This document shows, one piece after another, positions 29,260 through 37,746 of a stretch of DNA of 64,000 nt. The DNA comes from Bog-756 sp963841885. GTDB lineage: Bacteria; Actinomycetota; Acidimicrobiia; Acidimicrobiales; RAAP-2. Every line of letters starts with the position of its first letter. Position 1 is the first letter of the stretch. The stretch spans positions 1 to 64,000 of the forward strand of contig CAWJEK010000013.1 in the NCBI GenBank assembly GCA_963841885.1, given 5' to 3'. Under the pieces are notes generated by a model. It searched no databases and had not been told where the DNA came from. It was given only the letters and a program-made list of their open reading frames with translations. The position numbers and the translations under genes were made by a program.

Positions 29260-30602
29260 TCCGGGTCCTCCTCGCCCTGGTTCACCTTCAGGTCGTCCCG
29301 TGACACGGGCGCCCCGTTCTCATCGACCAACTCGACGGACTCCACGAGCCAGCGCATCGCCTTGGCCTTGCGACGGTCCGAGCGTACCGCCGCAAGGCGT
29401 CCGGCCTGTTCCAGCTGGCTCCGCACCTGGTCGGCGTCCATCTCGAGGCGTGCCCCCATGGCGGCGAGCTCCTCGTCGAGCTCCTCGTCGGTGATCTCGA
29501 TCTCCTCGGCCTCCACCAGAGCCCGAAGAGCCAGATCCGCCTTGACACTCTGGAGCGCGCCGGCCCGGAGTTCCTCCAGGAACTCCTCCTCGCTGCGGCC
29601 GGTGACCCCGAGGAACTGCCCGAGCGACATGCCCTGGCCCTCGAGCCGGTGGTTGAGGTCGTGGATCCGCTCGCGCAGCTCCTCCAGCACCAGCTGCTCG
29701 GGAATCTCCTCGGTCACCAGTTCGGTGAGGGCCTCCACCGTCTTCTGCTGGAGCGCCATCTGGGCCTCGACGATGCGGCGCTGCCGGAGCCGCTCGGCGA
29801 TGTCCGCCCGCAGCGCCTCGAGCGTGTCGAACTCGCTCGCCTCGGCGGCCCACTCGTCGTCGGCATCGGGCAGGACGAGCTCCTTCACGTCCTTCACCAC
29901 GACACCGAACGACACCGTCTGACCCAGGGCCTCGATCTCGGAGTCGAACGTGACGGCGTCGCCCGCCTTCATACCGACCAATTGGTCGTCGAGCCCCGGG
30001 ACCACGCCGTCGGACCCGACCTCGTAGAGGAAGTCGTCGGCGGTCAGGTCCTCGTCCTCCCCCTCGTCGTCGGCGTCAGGGCGGGTGCCTCGGATGTCGA
30101 TGGTCACCTGGTCACCTGTCTGGATCGGGCGGGTCACCTCGACCAGCTCGCCCGACGTCGCCCGCAGCCGGTCGATCTGGGCGACGATCTCCTCGTCGGA
30201 CACCTCGAGTGACGGAAGCGTCACGACCAGCCCGCCGTACCCGGGGATGGCGACCACCGGGCGGACGAGCACGACGGCATCGAACGACACCGGACCGGAC
30301 TCCTCACCCGAGGTGATGTCGATGTCGGGCTGGTCGATGGGGTCGACCTCCGTCTCGTCGACGGCCCGGGAGTAGAAGTCGGGCAGGGCCTCCCGGATGG
30401 CTTCACTCCGGAGGGCCGTGGCGCCGCCCATCCGTGTCTCGAGGACCTTTCGGGGTACCTTGCCGGGCCGGAATCCGGGGACCCGGATCTCACGCGACAG
30501 ACGCTTCACCACGTCATCGAGGGCTTCGTCCATCTCGGCTTCGTCGATCTCGACGGTGAGACGGACCTTGTTGCCCTCCTCGGGCGCGGCAGTGGCTCGC
30601 AT
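29256..30602 (-). CDS. tig: Trigger factor, ribosome-associated chaperone and peptidyl-prolyl isomerase
   Basis: The 448-residue protein has the ribosome-binding signature VPGFRPGKVP in its N-terminal domain. An FKBP-type domain with an acidic insertion follows (DADDEGEDEDLTADD), and then the helical C-terminal chaperone domain. ATG 30602 is the start; a TACACT box about 11 bases upstream suggests a leader of only a few bases. It heads the tig-clpP-clpX group, the common order in bacteria. Confidence 0.95.
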   Translation of the reverse strand: MRATAAPEEGNKVRLTVEIDEAEMDEALDDVVKRLSREIRVPGFRPGKVPRKVLETRMGGATALRSEAIREALPDFYSRAVDETEVDPIDQPDIDITSGEESGPVSFDAVVLVRPVVAIPGYGGLVVTLPSLEVSDEEIVAQIDRLRATSGELVEVTRPIQTGDQVTIDIRGTRPDADDEGEDEDLTADDFLYEVGSDGVVPGLDDQLVGMKAGDAVTFDSEIEALGQTVSFGVVVKDVKELVLPDADDEWAAEASEFDTLEALRADIAERLRQRRIVEAQMALQQKTVEALTELVTEEIPEQLVLEELRERIHDLNHRLEGQGMSLGQFLGVTGRSEEEFLEELRAGALQSVKADLALRALVEAEEIEITDEELDEELAAMGARLEMDADQVRSQLEQAGRLAAVRSDRRKAKAMRWLVESVELVDENGAPVSRDDLKVNQGEEDPE

Positions 30603-30682
30603 ACGAATAGAGGAGTGTACCGGTCCCCGGGACCCCGACTTTCCGGCTCCGGGGCGCCGGTCACACGTTGGTGACCCGATCA

Positions 30683-30803
30683 CGGGATCCGTGCCGACCG
30701 GGATCCCGTGCGGACAGGGATCTCCTGCGGACCGGCATCCCCTGGTGGAGCGGGATCCCCCTACCGAGCGGGATCCCCCTGCCGAGCGGGATCCCTCCTG
30801 GGG
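30683..30803. repeat. Degenerate GGATCC-centred repeat array upstream of tig
   Basis: About seven units of 16-19 bases share the palindromic core GGGATCC(C). The last three (CGGGATCCCCCTACCGAG and its neighbours) are nearly identical 18-mers. Five exact GGATCC sites fall within 120 bases. The array fills most of the gap between tig and the next gene; each core can form a small hairpin. Confidence 0.7.
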
Positions 30804-30808
30804 TGGGC

Positions 30809-31636
30809 TCAGGCCACGAACGCCATCGAGTCGAGGACCCGGTGACCGAGGGCGAGGTCTCCTTCGACCCGGGCCTGCCCGGACGCCAGAGCCTGTGACC
30901 CGGGGACCCGGCCGGAGGCGAGTCGCCAGAACGTCTCCTGGTCGAAGATGAGGCTCGTCGTCGGCCGCTCCGGCCCACGCCCGGCCAGGGCCGTGGCCCG
31001 CCGCCCGTCCACCGCGACGGTCATCTGGCGCCCGAGGACACCGGTCACGACGAAGCGGACGGTGGTTCCGTCGGGTGGGGCCACGCGCCGGCCCACCACG
31101 TAGGGCATCGTCCGCTCACAGCGGGCCAGTGCCGTCAGTTCACCCGTGCCGTTGCGCCCACCGGGGCGACCGAGGGCGCGCCGTACGTCCTGTTCGTGAG
31201 CCCAACACTCGACGACGCGGTCGGCCAGGAGGTCCCGGTAAGGGATCTCACCCCCGGGACTCCAAACCAGCTCGTCGAAGCGCTCCGGCAGTGCCGTGCG
31301 CAGTTCGTGGATCCTACGGCCCGTGACCGAGATGAACTCGGCCAGCACCTCGTTGCCGGGAAGCCGGCGCCGGAGCTCCACCGCGGGCTCGCCCGCCGCC
31401 AGTGGTGGATCCCCCTCTTCCGGGCGCCAGCCAACCGGGTCCGGGGCTGTCTCACCGAGGAGCGCTCGCTCGTCACCGATGAGCACCGAGATCTGGTCAC
31501 GGACCGACCACCCGGTCCGGTCCGTGGGGAGATCCCATTTGGACGGCCCGATTCCGTCGCAGGCCGTGGCGAGCGAGGTCCACACCTCGACGAGGTGGTC
31601 GACGGCCGGCTCCTGGTTGGCTCGTCTGGCGTGCAC
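30809..31636 (-). CDS. Maleylpyruvate isomerase N-terminal domain protein (TIGR03083-like, putative mycothiol-dependent)
   Basis: The 275-residue protein has a DinB/MDMPI-like helical N-terminal domain (WSVRDQISVLIGDERALL, then RVVECWAHEQDVRRALGRP) and an SCP2-like C-terminal domain (RQMTVAVDGRRATALAGR). The conserved Glu and His of the E-x3-H metal motif are present. In the first motif, where relatives usually read VRDVxAHL, this protein has valine in place of histidine, so one metal ligand seems lost. It may bind metal weakly or act non-catalytically. GTG 31636 has an AGGAGAGG site. The substrate is unknown. Confidence 0.8.
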   Translation of the reverse strand: MHARRANQEPAVDHLVEVWTSLATACDGIGPSKWDLPTDRTGWSVRDQISVLIGDERALLGETAPDPVGWRPEEGDPPLAAGEPAVELRRRLPGNEVLAEFISVTGRRIHELRTALPERFDELVWSPGGEIPYRDLLADRVVECWAHEQDVRRALGRPGGRNGTGELTALARCERTMPYVVGRRVAPPDGTTVRFVVTGVLGRQMTVAVDGRRATALAGRGPERPTTSLIFDQETFWRLASGRVPGSQALASGQARVEGDLALGHRVLDSMAFVA

Positions 31637-31758
31637 GACCCTGTTCCCCTCTCCTGGTGCTCTCCTGGTGCGGCCTTGGCTCCCGTGGTCCGAGCTCCGG
31701 GTGGCGGTCCGGGCGAGTCCCGCCGCCGGCCAGCGGCCGGCAGGCCTCCGGCCCCCGA

Positions 31759-32247
31759 TCAGCCCGGCAGGTTCGCCTCGATGGCGTCGATGACCTCCGG
31801 CGCCTCCGGGTCCACCATCGGGCGGAACCTCTGGATCACCGATCCGTCCGCCGAGACGAGGAACTTCTCGAAGTTCCACTGGATGTCACCGGCCTCGCCG
31901 TCGGCGTCGGGCACCGCGGTCAGTTCCTCGTAGACGGGGTGCCGACCGGATCCGTTGACGGCGACCTTCTCCATCATCGGGAAGGTGACCCCGTAGGTGG
32001 CCGAGCAGAAGGTGGCGATCTCGTCGGCACTCCCCGGTTCCTGCTCGCCGAACTGGTTGCACGGGAAACCGATCACGGAGAACCCCCGGTCGCCGTACGT
32101 CTTCTGCAGGCGTTCGAGTCCCTCGTACTGGGGGGTCAATCCGCATTTGGAGGCGACATTGACGACCAGCAGGGTGGTGCCCCGGTAGTCCCCGAGAGAC
32201 GTGGGTTCGCCCTGGAGGGTATGGAGGGAGGTGTCGTAGATGCTCAT
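31759..32247 (-). CDS. Glutathione peroxidase-family thiol peroxidase
   Basis: The 162-residue protein contains the catalytic cysteine in NVASKCGLTPQYEGL, the glutamine in GFPCNQFGEQEPGS and the tryptophan in QWNFEKFLV. Cysteine instead of selenocysteine is normal for bacteria. Such enzymes usually use thioredoxin or mycothiol systems to reduce peroxides. Start ATG 32247 lies seven bases after a TAGACT box. Confidence 0.93.
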   Translation of the reverse strand: MSIYDTSLHTLQGEPTSLGDYRGTTLLVVNVASKCGLTPQYEGLERLQKTYGDRGFSVIGFPCNQFGEQEPGSADEIATFCSATYGVTFPMMEKVAVNGSGRHPVYEELTAVPDADGEAGDIQWNFEKFLVSADGSVIQRFRPMVDPEAPEVIDAIEANLPG

Positions 32248-32254
32248 GGAGCCA

Positions 32255-32260
32255 AGTCTA
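32255..32260 (-). promoter_or_regulatory. -10 box of a leaderless promoter (glutathione peroxidase)
   Basis: TAGACT on the minus strand lies seven bases before ATG 32247. Confidence 0.45.
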
Positions 32261-32388
32261 TGGGCGCGCAACGTCGTCGTCCCCGGCCGTCACCGGGGAG
32301 TGTCGCCGACTAAAGCAACAGCTGCAGCGGGACGATGGTGGAAGGAGCACCAATCGCGGCGACGCGCCCTGCAGAGTGGAAAGGTCGG

Positions 32389-35300
32389 ATGGGGAACATG
32401 ACGCATGGAGTCGACGGCGAAGATCCATCGGCACCGGCGCGCCCCGGCGTCTCGGGGGCGGTCGTCCACGCTCTCGTAGCGCACATCCGCCAGGTGGCGG
32501 GCGAGTCGGGGGTGGCCCAGGCCCTGGCTCTCGCTGCGGAGGAGCGTCCGTTCCCGGCCCTCGGCGACTCCGCCTCCTGGACCCCTCCCGCCGACGCGGC
32601 CGCCCTCTTCGCCGCCGGCGCGTTGGTCACGGGCGACGGGGCCATCGGCCTCCACGTCGGTGAGGAGATCCTGTGGGTGGGGGAAGATCCTCCGGCCCCG
32701 CGTCTCGCCGGGCTCGGCTCACCCGAGGTCGCCGTCCGGCACATCGGTGCATGGATCGAACGATTCGAAGGAGCGACCGAGGCCGTCGCTCTGGAGGTGG
32801 GCCCGGGTCGGGCCCTGGTAGAGGTGGCCACCTTGGGTGAACGCCAGGCCCACCTCTGTGAGCTGACCCGGGGCATGCTGTCCCGGGTGCCCGTCGTGTT
32901 CGGCGGAGCGCCGGCCCGGGTGGTGGAGCACGAGTCCGCGGCGCGAGGAGCCCGCACCTGCCGGTACATGCTCTCGTGGGACCTGTCGGTGGACGAGCCT
33001 CCGGAAGGCCCGGCTGCCACGGTGGGCCGCCAGGAGGATCCGGTGAGGCGTACCCAGGTGGAACCGACCCCGGCGGCGTCGGACACCCAGATTCGACACG
33101 ACAGCGACGGTTGGCGAGCCGACGAGCCACTCCAGGCGCGGGAGATGGAGATGCCCCACGGATCGAACGGATCGTTCGGTTCGCGCTCCGATCGAGCCGA
33201 GGGCGCTGCCCCTCCGGATCGTGCGCCCGAGCATCCCGATCACTTCGACGAGGCGGCACCGTTCGGCCGTGACCCGGCGTCGGAGCTCGGCCCGTCGGAC
33301 CGGTCGGAGCCGTCGGAGCCGTCGGACCCGTCGGACCCGTCCTACCGCTTGAACCCGTCGAATCCGTCAGATCGGCTGGACACCCCGTACCGCACCGCCG
33401 GTCCCGGTGAGCACACCCCGGGTGGTTCCGTGATGACCGATCGTCCAGCAGGCGGGTTCGCTCCCGAGTCCGGGTCCGCCCACCGGTACGAGCCCGATTC
33501 CGGCAACGCGTCGCGGGTCCCCACGGCCGAGCAGCTGGCCGAGGAACTCCGGGCCGCCCGGGCGGCCCTCGTCGAGGCGCAGGACAGGGCGGCGCGCTGG
33601 GAGGCCGAGGCCATTGCCGGTCGCGACACCTCGGACGAACGGCGGCGGGCCGAGGTCGAATACGGTCGGTCCCGGGCCGAGGTGGCGCGCCTCCAATTGC
33701 TCCTCGAGGGCTCGACGAAGTCGACGCTCGAACTCCTCAACCACGACCTCGACCTGGTGGTGTCCGACCTCGCCGACCGGGCCGACCAGGTCCTCGGCGC
33801 CGACCGGTACCTGCTCATGCTGCGGGCCGGCAGCGGAATGCCCCTCGACATCCACTCCCGGGGACTGACGCAGGAGGAGGTCAGAGGGCTGGCCGCCGAC
33901 CTCTGGGGTGGCAGCCCGGACCACGAGGTGGGCACCCGGCTGGTGGTGGACATCGCCTCGCCGCTCCGTCGCTACGGACGTATCGCCGAGTTCCTGGCTC
34001 CGGGCGAGGCCGACCCCGAGACCGAGGAACGGGTGCTCACGCTCTTCGCCCGCTACGCGGCCAACGTCCTCGACGTGTGCACCGTGTTGGGCGATGCCCG
34101 GCGCAGCGACTCGACGGCCCGGACGTTGCTCTCCTTCAGCGAGCAGCTCTCGGGTCTCACGAACCTGGCCCAGGCCCTGCAGATCCTGGCCGACACCGTC
34201 CCCGAGGTGACCGGCTGCGTACAGTCGGCCGTCTACCTCTGGGACCGCGAGCGCTCGCGGCTGGTGCTCGGTGCCTACACCAGTGACAGGACGGTGCCCG
34301 ACGCCGGTGTCGACACCATCGTCCCCCACTGGCCGCGCTCATCGGCTACCCAGATCCATGTGGGACCCCGGCGGGACGGGACCGATCCCGACCCCGACAC
34401 CCTGCAGGTCGAAGCGGACAACCCTCTCATCGAGCGCATGTTGAGCGGCCACGACGTGCTCGTCCTCGACGCCGCCACCATCGCCGATCCACAGTTGGCG
34501 ACCCTCATGGAGGCGGCGGGGGTCACCGCCTCGGTGGTCGCTCCCCTCTTCGCCGCCGCCGAGTTCCTCGGGGTGATCGCTGCCAACTTCACGCAGGACG
34601 ACCGGGGGTCGGCCGTCCACGACCCCGACGTCCACGAACGCCTGTCCGGCCTGGCCGACCAGGCCGCCACGGCCATCCAGAACCTGGAGCTCCTGGAGAA
34701 GGTGTCCCACATGGCCTGGCACGACTCCCTCACCGGACTCCCGAATCGGCGGCTCTTCGAGGATCGGGTCGAGCAGGAGCTCGTACGGTCCCGACGGGTG
34801 GGCGAGCCGGTGTGCATGTTCTTCGTCGACCTCGACAACTTCAAGACGGTCAACGACACCTTTGGGCATGCCACCGGTGACCTGCTCATCCAACAGGTCG
34901 GCCAACGCCTGGTGGAGACCGTCCGGAGCCAGGACACCGTCGCCCGGGTAGGTGGCGACGAGTTCGCCATCCTCCTGCCCGGATTGGTGGACCAGCTCTC
35001 CATCAATCAGTTGGCCGAGCGGACGCTCGACGCCATGCACACGCCGTTCGAGATCTTCGGCGAGTCCGTCTCCACGTCGGCGTCGGTCGGGATCGCCATC
35101 GCCCCCGAGCACGGCGACAGCTACGACGACCTCCTCAATCGGGCCGACGAGGCCATGTACCGGGCGAAGGACCTCGGGCGCGACGCCTTCGAGATGTTCC
35201 ACCACTCCCCCGATCCCGCTCACCCGGGCCGGCGGGCCGTCGACGACCGGCAGCTCTACAACGATCTCATCGCCGCACTCGACGGAAACCAGTTCTTCCT

Positions 35301-36069
35301 GCTCTATCAGCCCTACATCGACCTCCGCACGGCGCAGATCGTGGGCGTCGAGGCCCTGATCCGCTGGGACCACCCGACCTTGGGCATCCTGGAGCCTCCC
35401 CACTTCATCCCCATGGCCGAGAAGAGTGACCTCATCGTCTCCCTCGACAGCTGGGTGCTGTGGCAGGCCTGCCGCCAGCTCCGCGCCTGGCAGGACCACG
35501 ACCTCGACCCGCTGCGGCTGTCGGTGAACGTTGCCTCCCGTGACCTCGCCAATCCGGACTTCTTCGAGAGCGTGAGCCGAACGCTCTCGGACACCGGGAT
35601 CGAGCCGTCCCTGCTCGAGCTCGAGATCACCGACCGGGTGGTCCTCGAGCGGACAGGTCCGGCCCAGGAGAACATCGAACAGCTACGCCGGCTCGGCGTC
35701 CGGTTCACCATCGACGACTTCGGCCAGGGCAACTCGTCCCTGGACCGGATCGGCAGCTTCCCGGTCAGCACGATCAAGATCGACCAGTCGTTCGTCCAGG
35801 TCCTCGGACCCAGCGACGAGGAGTCCAGCCTGGTGTCGGCCATCATCGGCATGGCGGGGCGGCTCGGCCTTTCCTGCGTGGCCGAGGGGGTGGAGACGCT
35901 GCTCCAGAGCCGCGTCCTCCTCCAGCGGGGCTGCACGACGGCTCAGGGCTACTACTTCAGCCCACCGCTGCCACCCGAGGGCGTCGAGGAGATGCTCGCC
36001 TCCCTCACTCCGGCGGAGGTGCCCGATGCCTTCGGCGAGCCGCCCGACGGCAATCAGCCGCCCGCCTGA
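32389..36069 (+). CDS. Multidomain GGDEF-EAL c-di-GMP turnover protein with GAF sensors
   Basis: This large protein has about 1226 residues. Residues 1-210 form an unrecognised sensory-type domain ending in CRYMLSWDL. A Ser/Pro/Asp-rich low-complexity linker follows (33060-33480), with short repeats such as EPSEPSDPSDPS, then a coiled coil (AEELRAARAALVEAQDRAAR). Two GAF-like domains come next (34130-34690). The GGDEF domain keeps its active site RVGGDEFAILLPG and an inhibitory RxxD (RSQD) five residues upstream. The EAL domain keeps VGVEALIRWDHP, ELEITD, DDFGQGNSSL and AEGVET. Both synthesis and hydrolysis of c-di-GMP look possible. ATG 32389 has a GGAAAGG site; ATG 32398 is an alternative. 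Confidence 0.92.
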   Translation: MGNMTHGVDGEDPSAPARPGVSGAVVHALVAHIRQVAGESGVAQALALAAEERPFPALGDSASWTPPADAAALFAAGALVTGDGAIGLHVGEEILWVGEDPPAPRLAGLGSPEVAVRHIGAWIERFEGATEAVALEVGPGRALVEVATLGERQAHLCELTRGMLSRVPVVFGGAPARVVEHESAARGARTCRYMLSWDLSVDEPPEGPAATVGRQEDPVRRTQVEPTPAASDTQIRHDSDGWRADEPLQAREMEMPHGSNGSFGSRSDRAEGAAPPDRAPEHPDHFDEAAPFGRDPASELGPSDRSEPSEPSDPSDPSYRLNPSNPSDRLDTPYRTAGPGEHTPGGSVMTDRPAGGFAPESGSAHRYEPDSGNASRVPTAEQLAEELRAARAALVEAQDRAARWEAEAIAGRDTSDERRRAEVEYGRSRAEVARLQLLLEGSTKSTLELLNHDLDLVVSDLADRADQVLGADRYLLMLRAGSGMPLDIHSRGLTQEEVRGLAADLWGGSPDHEVGTRLVVDIASPLRRYGRIAEFLAPGEADPETEERVLTLFARYAANVLDVCTVLGDARRSDSTARTLLSFSEQLSGLTNLAQALQILADTVPEVTGCVQSAVYLWDRERSRLVLGAYTSDRTVPDAGVDTIVPHWPRSSATQIHVGPRRDGTDPDPDTLQVEADNPLIERMLSGHDVLVLDAATIADPQLATLMEAAGVTASVVAPLFAAAEFLGVIAANFTQDDRGSAVHDPDVHERLSGLADQAATAIQNLELLEKVSHMAWHDSLTGLPNRRLFEDRVEQELVRSRRVGEPVCMFFVDLDNFKTVNDTFGHATGDLLIQQVGQRLVETVRSQDTVARVGGDEFAILLPGLVDQLSINQLAERTLDAMHTPFEIFGESVSTSASVGIAIAPEHGDSYDDLLNRADEAMYRAKDLGRDAFEMFHHSPDPAHPGRRAVDDRQLYNDLIAALDGNQFFLLYQPYIDLRTAQIVGVEALIRWDHPTLGILEPPHFIPMAEKSDLIVSLDSWVLWQACRQLRAWQDHDLDPLRLSVNVASRDLANPDFFESVSRTLSDTGIEPSLLELEITDRVVLERTGPAQENIEQLRRLGVRFTIDDFGQGNSSLDRIGSFPVSTIKIDQSFVQVLGPSDEESSLVSAIIGMAGRLGLSCVAEGVETLLQSRVLLQRGCTTAQGYYFSPPLPPEGVEEMLASLTPAEVPDAFGEPPDGNQPPA

Positions 36070-36148
36070 TCGACCCGGCGTCGCCCGACGACGGAGGCGG
36101 ACGGGCCGCCATCGGCGGCGGACCCCGCCATCCCGGGCCCCGAATGAC

Positions 36149-36166
36149 TGCTAGCTGGAGTTAGCA
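36149..36166. promoter_or_regulatory. Inverted repeat upstream of the DUF5679 gene
   Basis: TGCTA and TAGCA flank an 8-base spacer about 96 bases before the DUF5679 start. It could be an operator; no known regulator motif matches. The rest of the 192-base gap shows no gene. Confidence 0.3.
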
Positions 36167-36261
36167 CCTGGCCCTCCCATCCCCCGTTCTGCGGAAAGGG
36201 GCCGATACCGTCGATCCATCGGGTGCCCGCTCGGGCCCCATTCGGAGCAGGAGGAGTAAGT

Positions 36262-36414
36262 ATGGCGACGTACGAGGGCTACTGCGTGAAGTGCCGGGAG
36301 AAGCGGGAATTCGACGGCGAGGTCGTCGAGATGGCCAACGGCCGGCGGTCCGCCAAGGGCAAGTGCCCGGTCTGCGGCACGGGTATGAACAGGATCCTGG
36401 GCAAGAACGCCTAG
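36262..36414 (+). CDS. DUF5679 small zinc-ribbon protein
   Basis: A 50-residue protein, MATYEGYCVKCREKREFDG... ending MNRILGKNA, with two C-x2-C pairs (CVKC and CPVCG) that should bind one zinc. A strong AGGAGGAG site stands just before ATG 36262. DUF5679 proteins are common in actinobacteria and have no known function. It is a single-gene unit convergent with ppx. Confidence 0.9.
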   Translation: MATYEGYCVKCREKREFDGEVVEMANGRRSAKGKCPVCGTGMNRILGKNA

Positions 36415-36454
36415 TCGGGGCTACGGCGGCGGGCCGTCGTCCGCCGCCCGACCC

Positions 36455-36480
36455 CGTCGTGCGTCGTCCACAGCACGACG
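36455..36480. terminator. Hairpin between convergent DUF5679 and ppx genes
   Basis: CGTCGTGC and GCACGACG form a perfect 8-bp stem with a 10-base loop in the 88-base convergent gap. It could end transcription from both sides, though no U tract follows. Confidence 0.5.
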
Positions 36481-36502
36481 ACGTCTGCCGGCCGCCGATC
36501 CC

Positions 36503-37468
36503 CTAGGGCCGTTCGGCGGGCAGGGCGAGGCTGTCCAGTACGGCCCCCTCCCGCAGTCCCCACTCGCTGACGACGAGTCCGCGCAGTCCCAGGCATTCGA
36601 CGAGGGTGGACAGCACCAGCGCTCCGATGGGGAGGAGGGGCGCCCGGCGGGCCTGGATCCCGGGCAGGGCCATCCGGGCGTCGAGGTCCAGGGTGGCCAG
36701 GCGGTCGGCGAGTTCGGCCAGCTGCCCGGATGGAACCTCCACCTGGTTGACCGATGGGGCCCCGGACGAACGGGGTGGTGGCCGGTGCAGTCCCATGGCC
36801 AACCGGGCCAGTGCCCGCACGGTGCCACCGCTGGCGATCACCCGTTCCGCGGCTGCGGGACGGGCCGCCACCATCGCGGCGATGGGACCGGCCCGTTCGA
36901 CGGTCAGCGCGGCGATGGCCGTCCGCTCATCGGCCGTGAGCCGGTCCCCGGTGTCGAGCTCGCCCCGGATCCGGGCGGTGCCGAGCGCCACGCTCGCCAC
37001 CGTCTCGATCGAATCGACGGTCCCGATGCCGGCCTCGAGACTGCCGCCTCCGAGGTCGAGGCCGAGCACCGGCCGCTCCCCGACCCACACTCCCGCCCGC
37101 TGGCCCAGGAAGCACAGTCGGGCTTCCTCCTCACCGCTCAGGAGCGTGATCGGGCTGCCCAGGATCCGTTCGAGTCGGCCGAGCAGACGCGTGCCGTTGT
37201 CCGCGTCCCGCAGCGCGGCGGTGGCCAGCGCCACGACCACGTCCGCCCCGGCGTCCTCGGCTGCCGCGTGCAGCCGCTTGACGGTGCGGACGGCGAGCGC
37301 CGATCGGTCACCGGGCACGCTGCCCGTGCGGGCCACCTCGGTGCCGAGGTGGAGGAACGAGCGGCGACGCAGGACGGGCTCGAGCCGCCCGTCCCGGGAG
37401 GCGTCCACCACCATGAGGTGGAAGGAGCTACTGCCCAGGTCGAATACGGCTACGCGGACGGTGGGCAT
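36503..37468 (-). CDS. Ppx/GppA phosphatase family protein
   Basis: The 321-residue protein has the ASKHA phosphate loops AVFDLGSSSFHLMVV and LGLDLGGGSLEAGIG, and conserved LATAALRDADNG and LLSGEEEARLCF segments. Family members hydrolyse polyphosphate ends or convert pppGpp to ppGpp. The length matches the short actinobacterial forms that lack the C-terminal HD-like domain. ATG 37468 follows a TAGCGT box by seven bases. Confidence 0.93.
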   Translation of the reverse strand: MPTVRVAVFDLGSSSFHLMVVDASRDGRLEPVLRRRSFLHLGTEVARTGSVPGDRSALAVRTVKRLHAAAEDAGADVVVALATAALRDADNGTRLLGRLERILGSPITLLSGEEEARLCFLGQRAGVWVGERPVLGLDLGGGSLEAGIGTVDSIETVASVALGTARIRGELDTGDRLTADERTAIAALTVERAGPIAAMVAARPAAAERVIASGGTVRALARLAMGLHRPPPRSSGAPSVNQVEVPSGQLAELADRLATLDLDARMALPGIQARRAPLLPIGALVLSTLVECLGLRGLVVSEWGLREGAVLDSLALPAERP

Positions 37469-37475
37469 CGGGGTG

Positions 37476-37481
37476 ACGCTA
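37476..37481 (-). promoter_or_regulatory. -10 box of a leaderless promoter (ppx)
   Basis: TAGCGT on the minus strand lies seven bases before ATG 37468. Confidence 0.45.
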
Positions 37482-37564
37482 TCCCGCACGGCAGGGGTCG
37501 GGGGAACGGTCCGCCATGACCTACGCTGGGCCACGCCGCACGGGGCCGACAGGCCACCGGGCGA

Positions 37565-37638
37565 CGGGGCGTGGCGCAGCTTGGTAGCGCGCCTGCTTTG
37601 GGAGCAGGAGGTCCTCGGTTCAAATCCGGGCGCCCCGA
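37565..37638 (+). tRNA. tRNA-Pro (anticodon TGG)
   Basis: The cloverleaf has acceptor arms CGGGGCG and CGCCCCG, anticodon stem around CTTTGGGAG with anticodon TGG, and T-loop GGTTCAAATCC. The 3' CCA is encoded (37639-37641). It stands alone between two minus-strand genes. Confidence 0.96.
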
Positions 37639-37746
37639 CCACCTGCACCGATGTCAATGACGACGTCGGTGACGACATCGGCGCCGTCCGTGGCACCGCG
37701 TACGGCGCGGCCATGGGCCGTGCGCCGTAGTGGAGGCGGTGTCGAC

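Noticed and set aside
30683..30803. CRISPR array
   Set aside because: Units are contiguous and degenerate, with no unique spacers of constant length.
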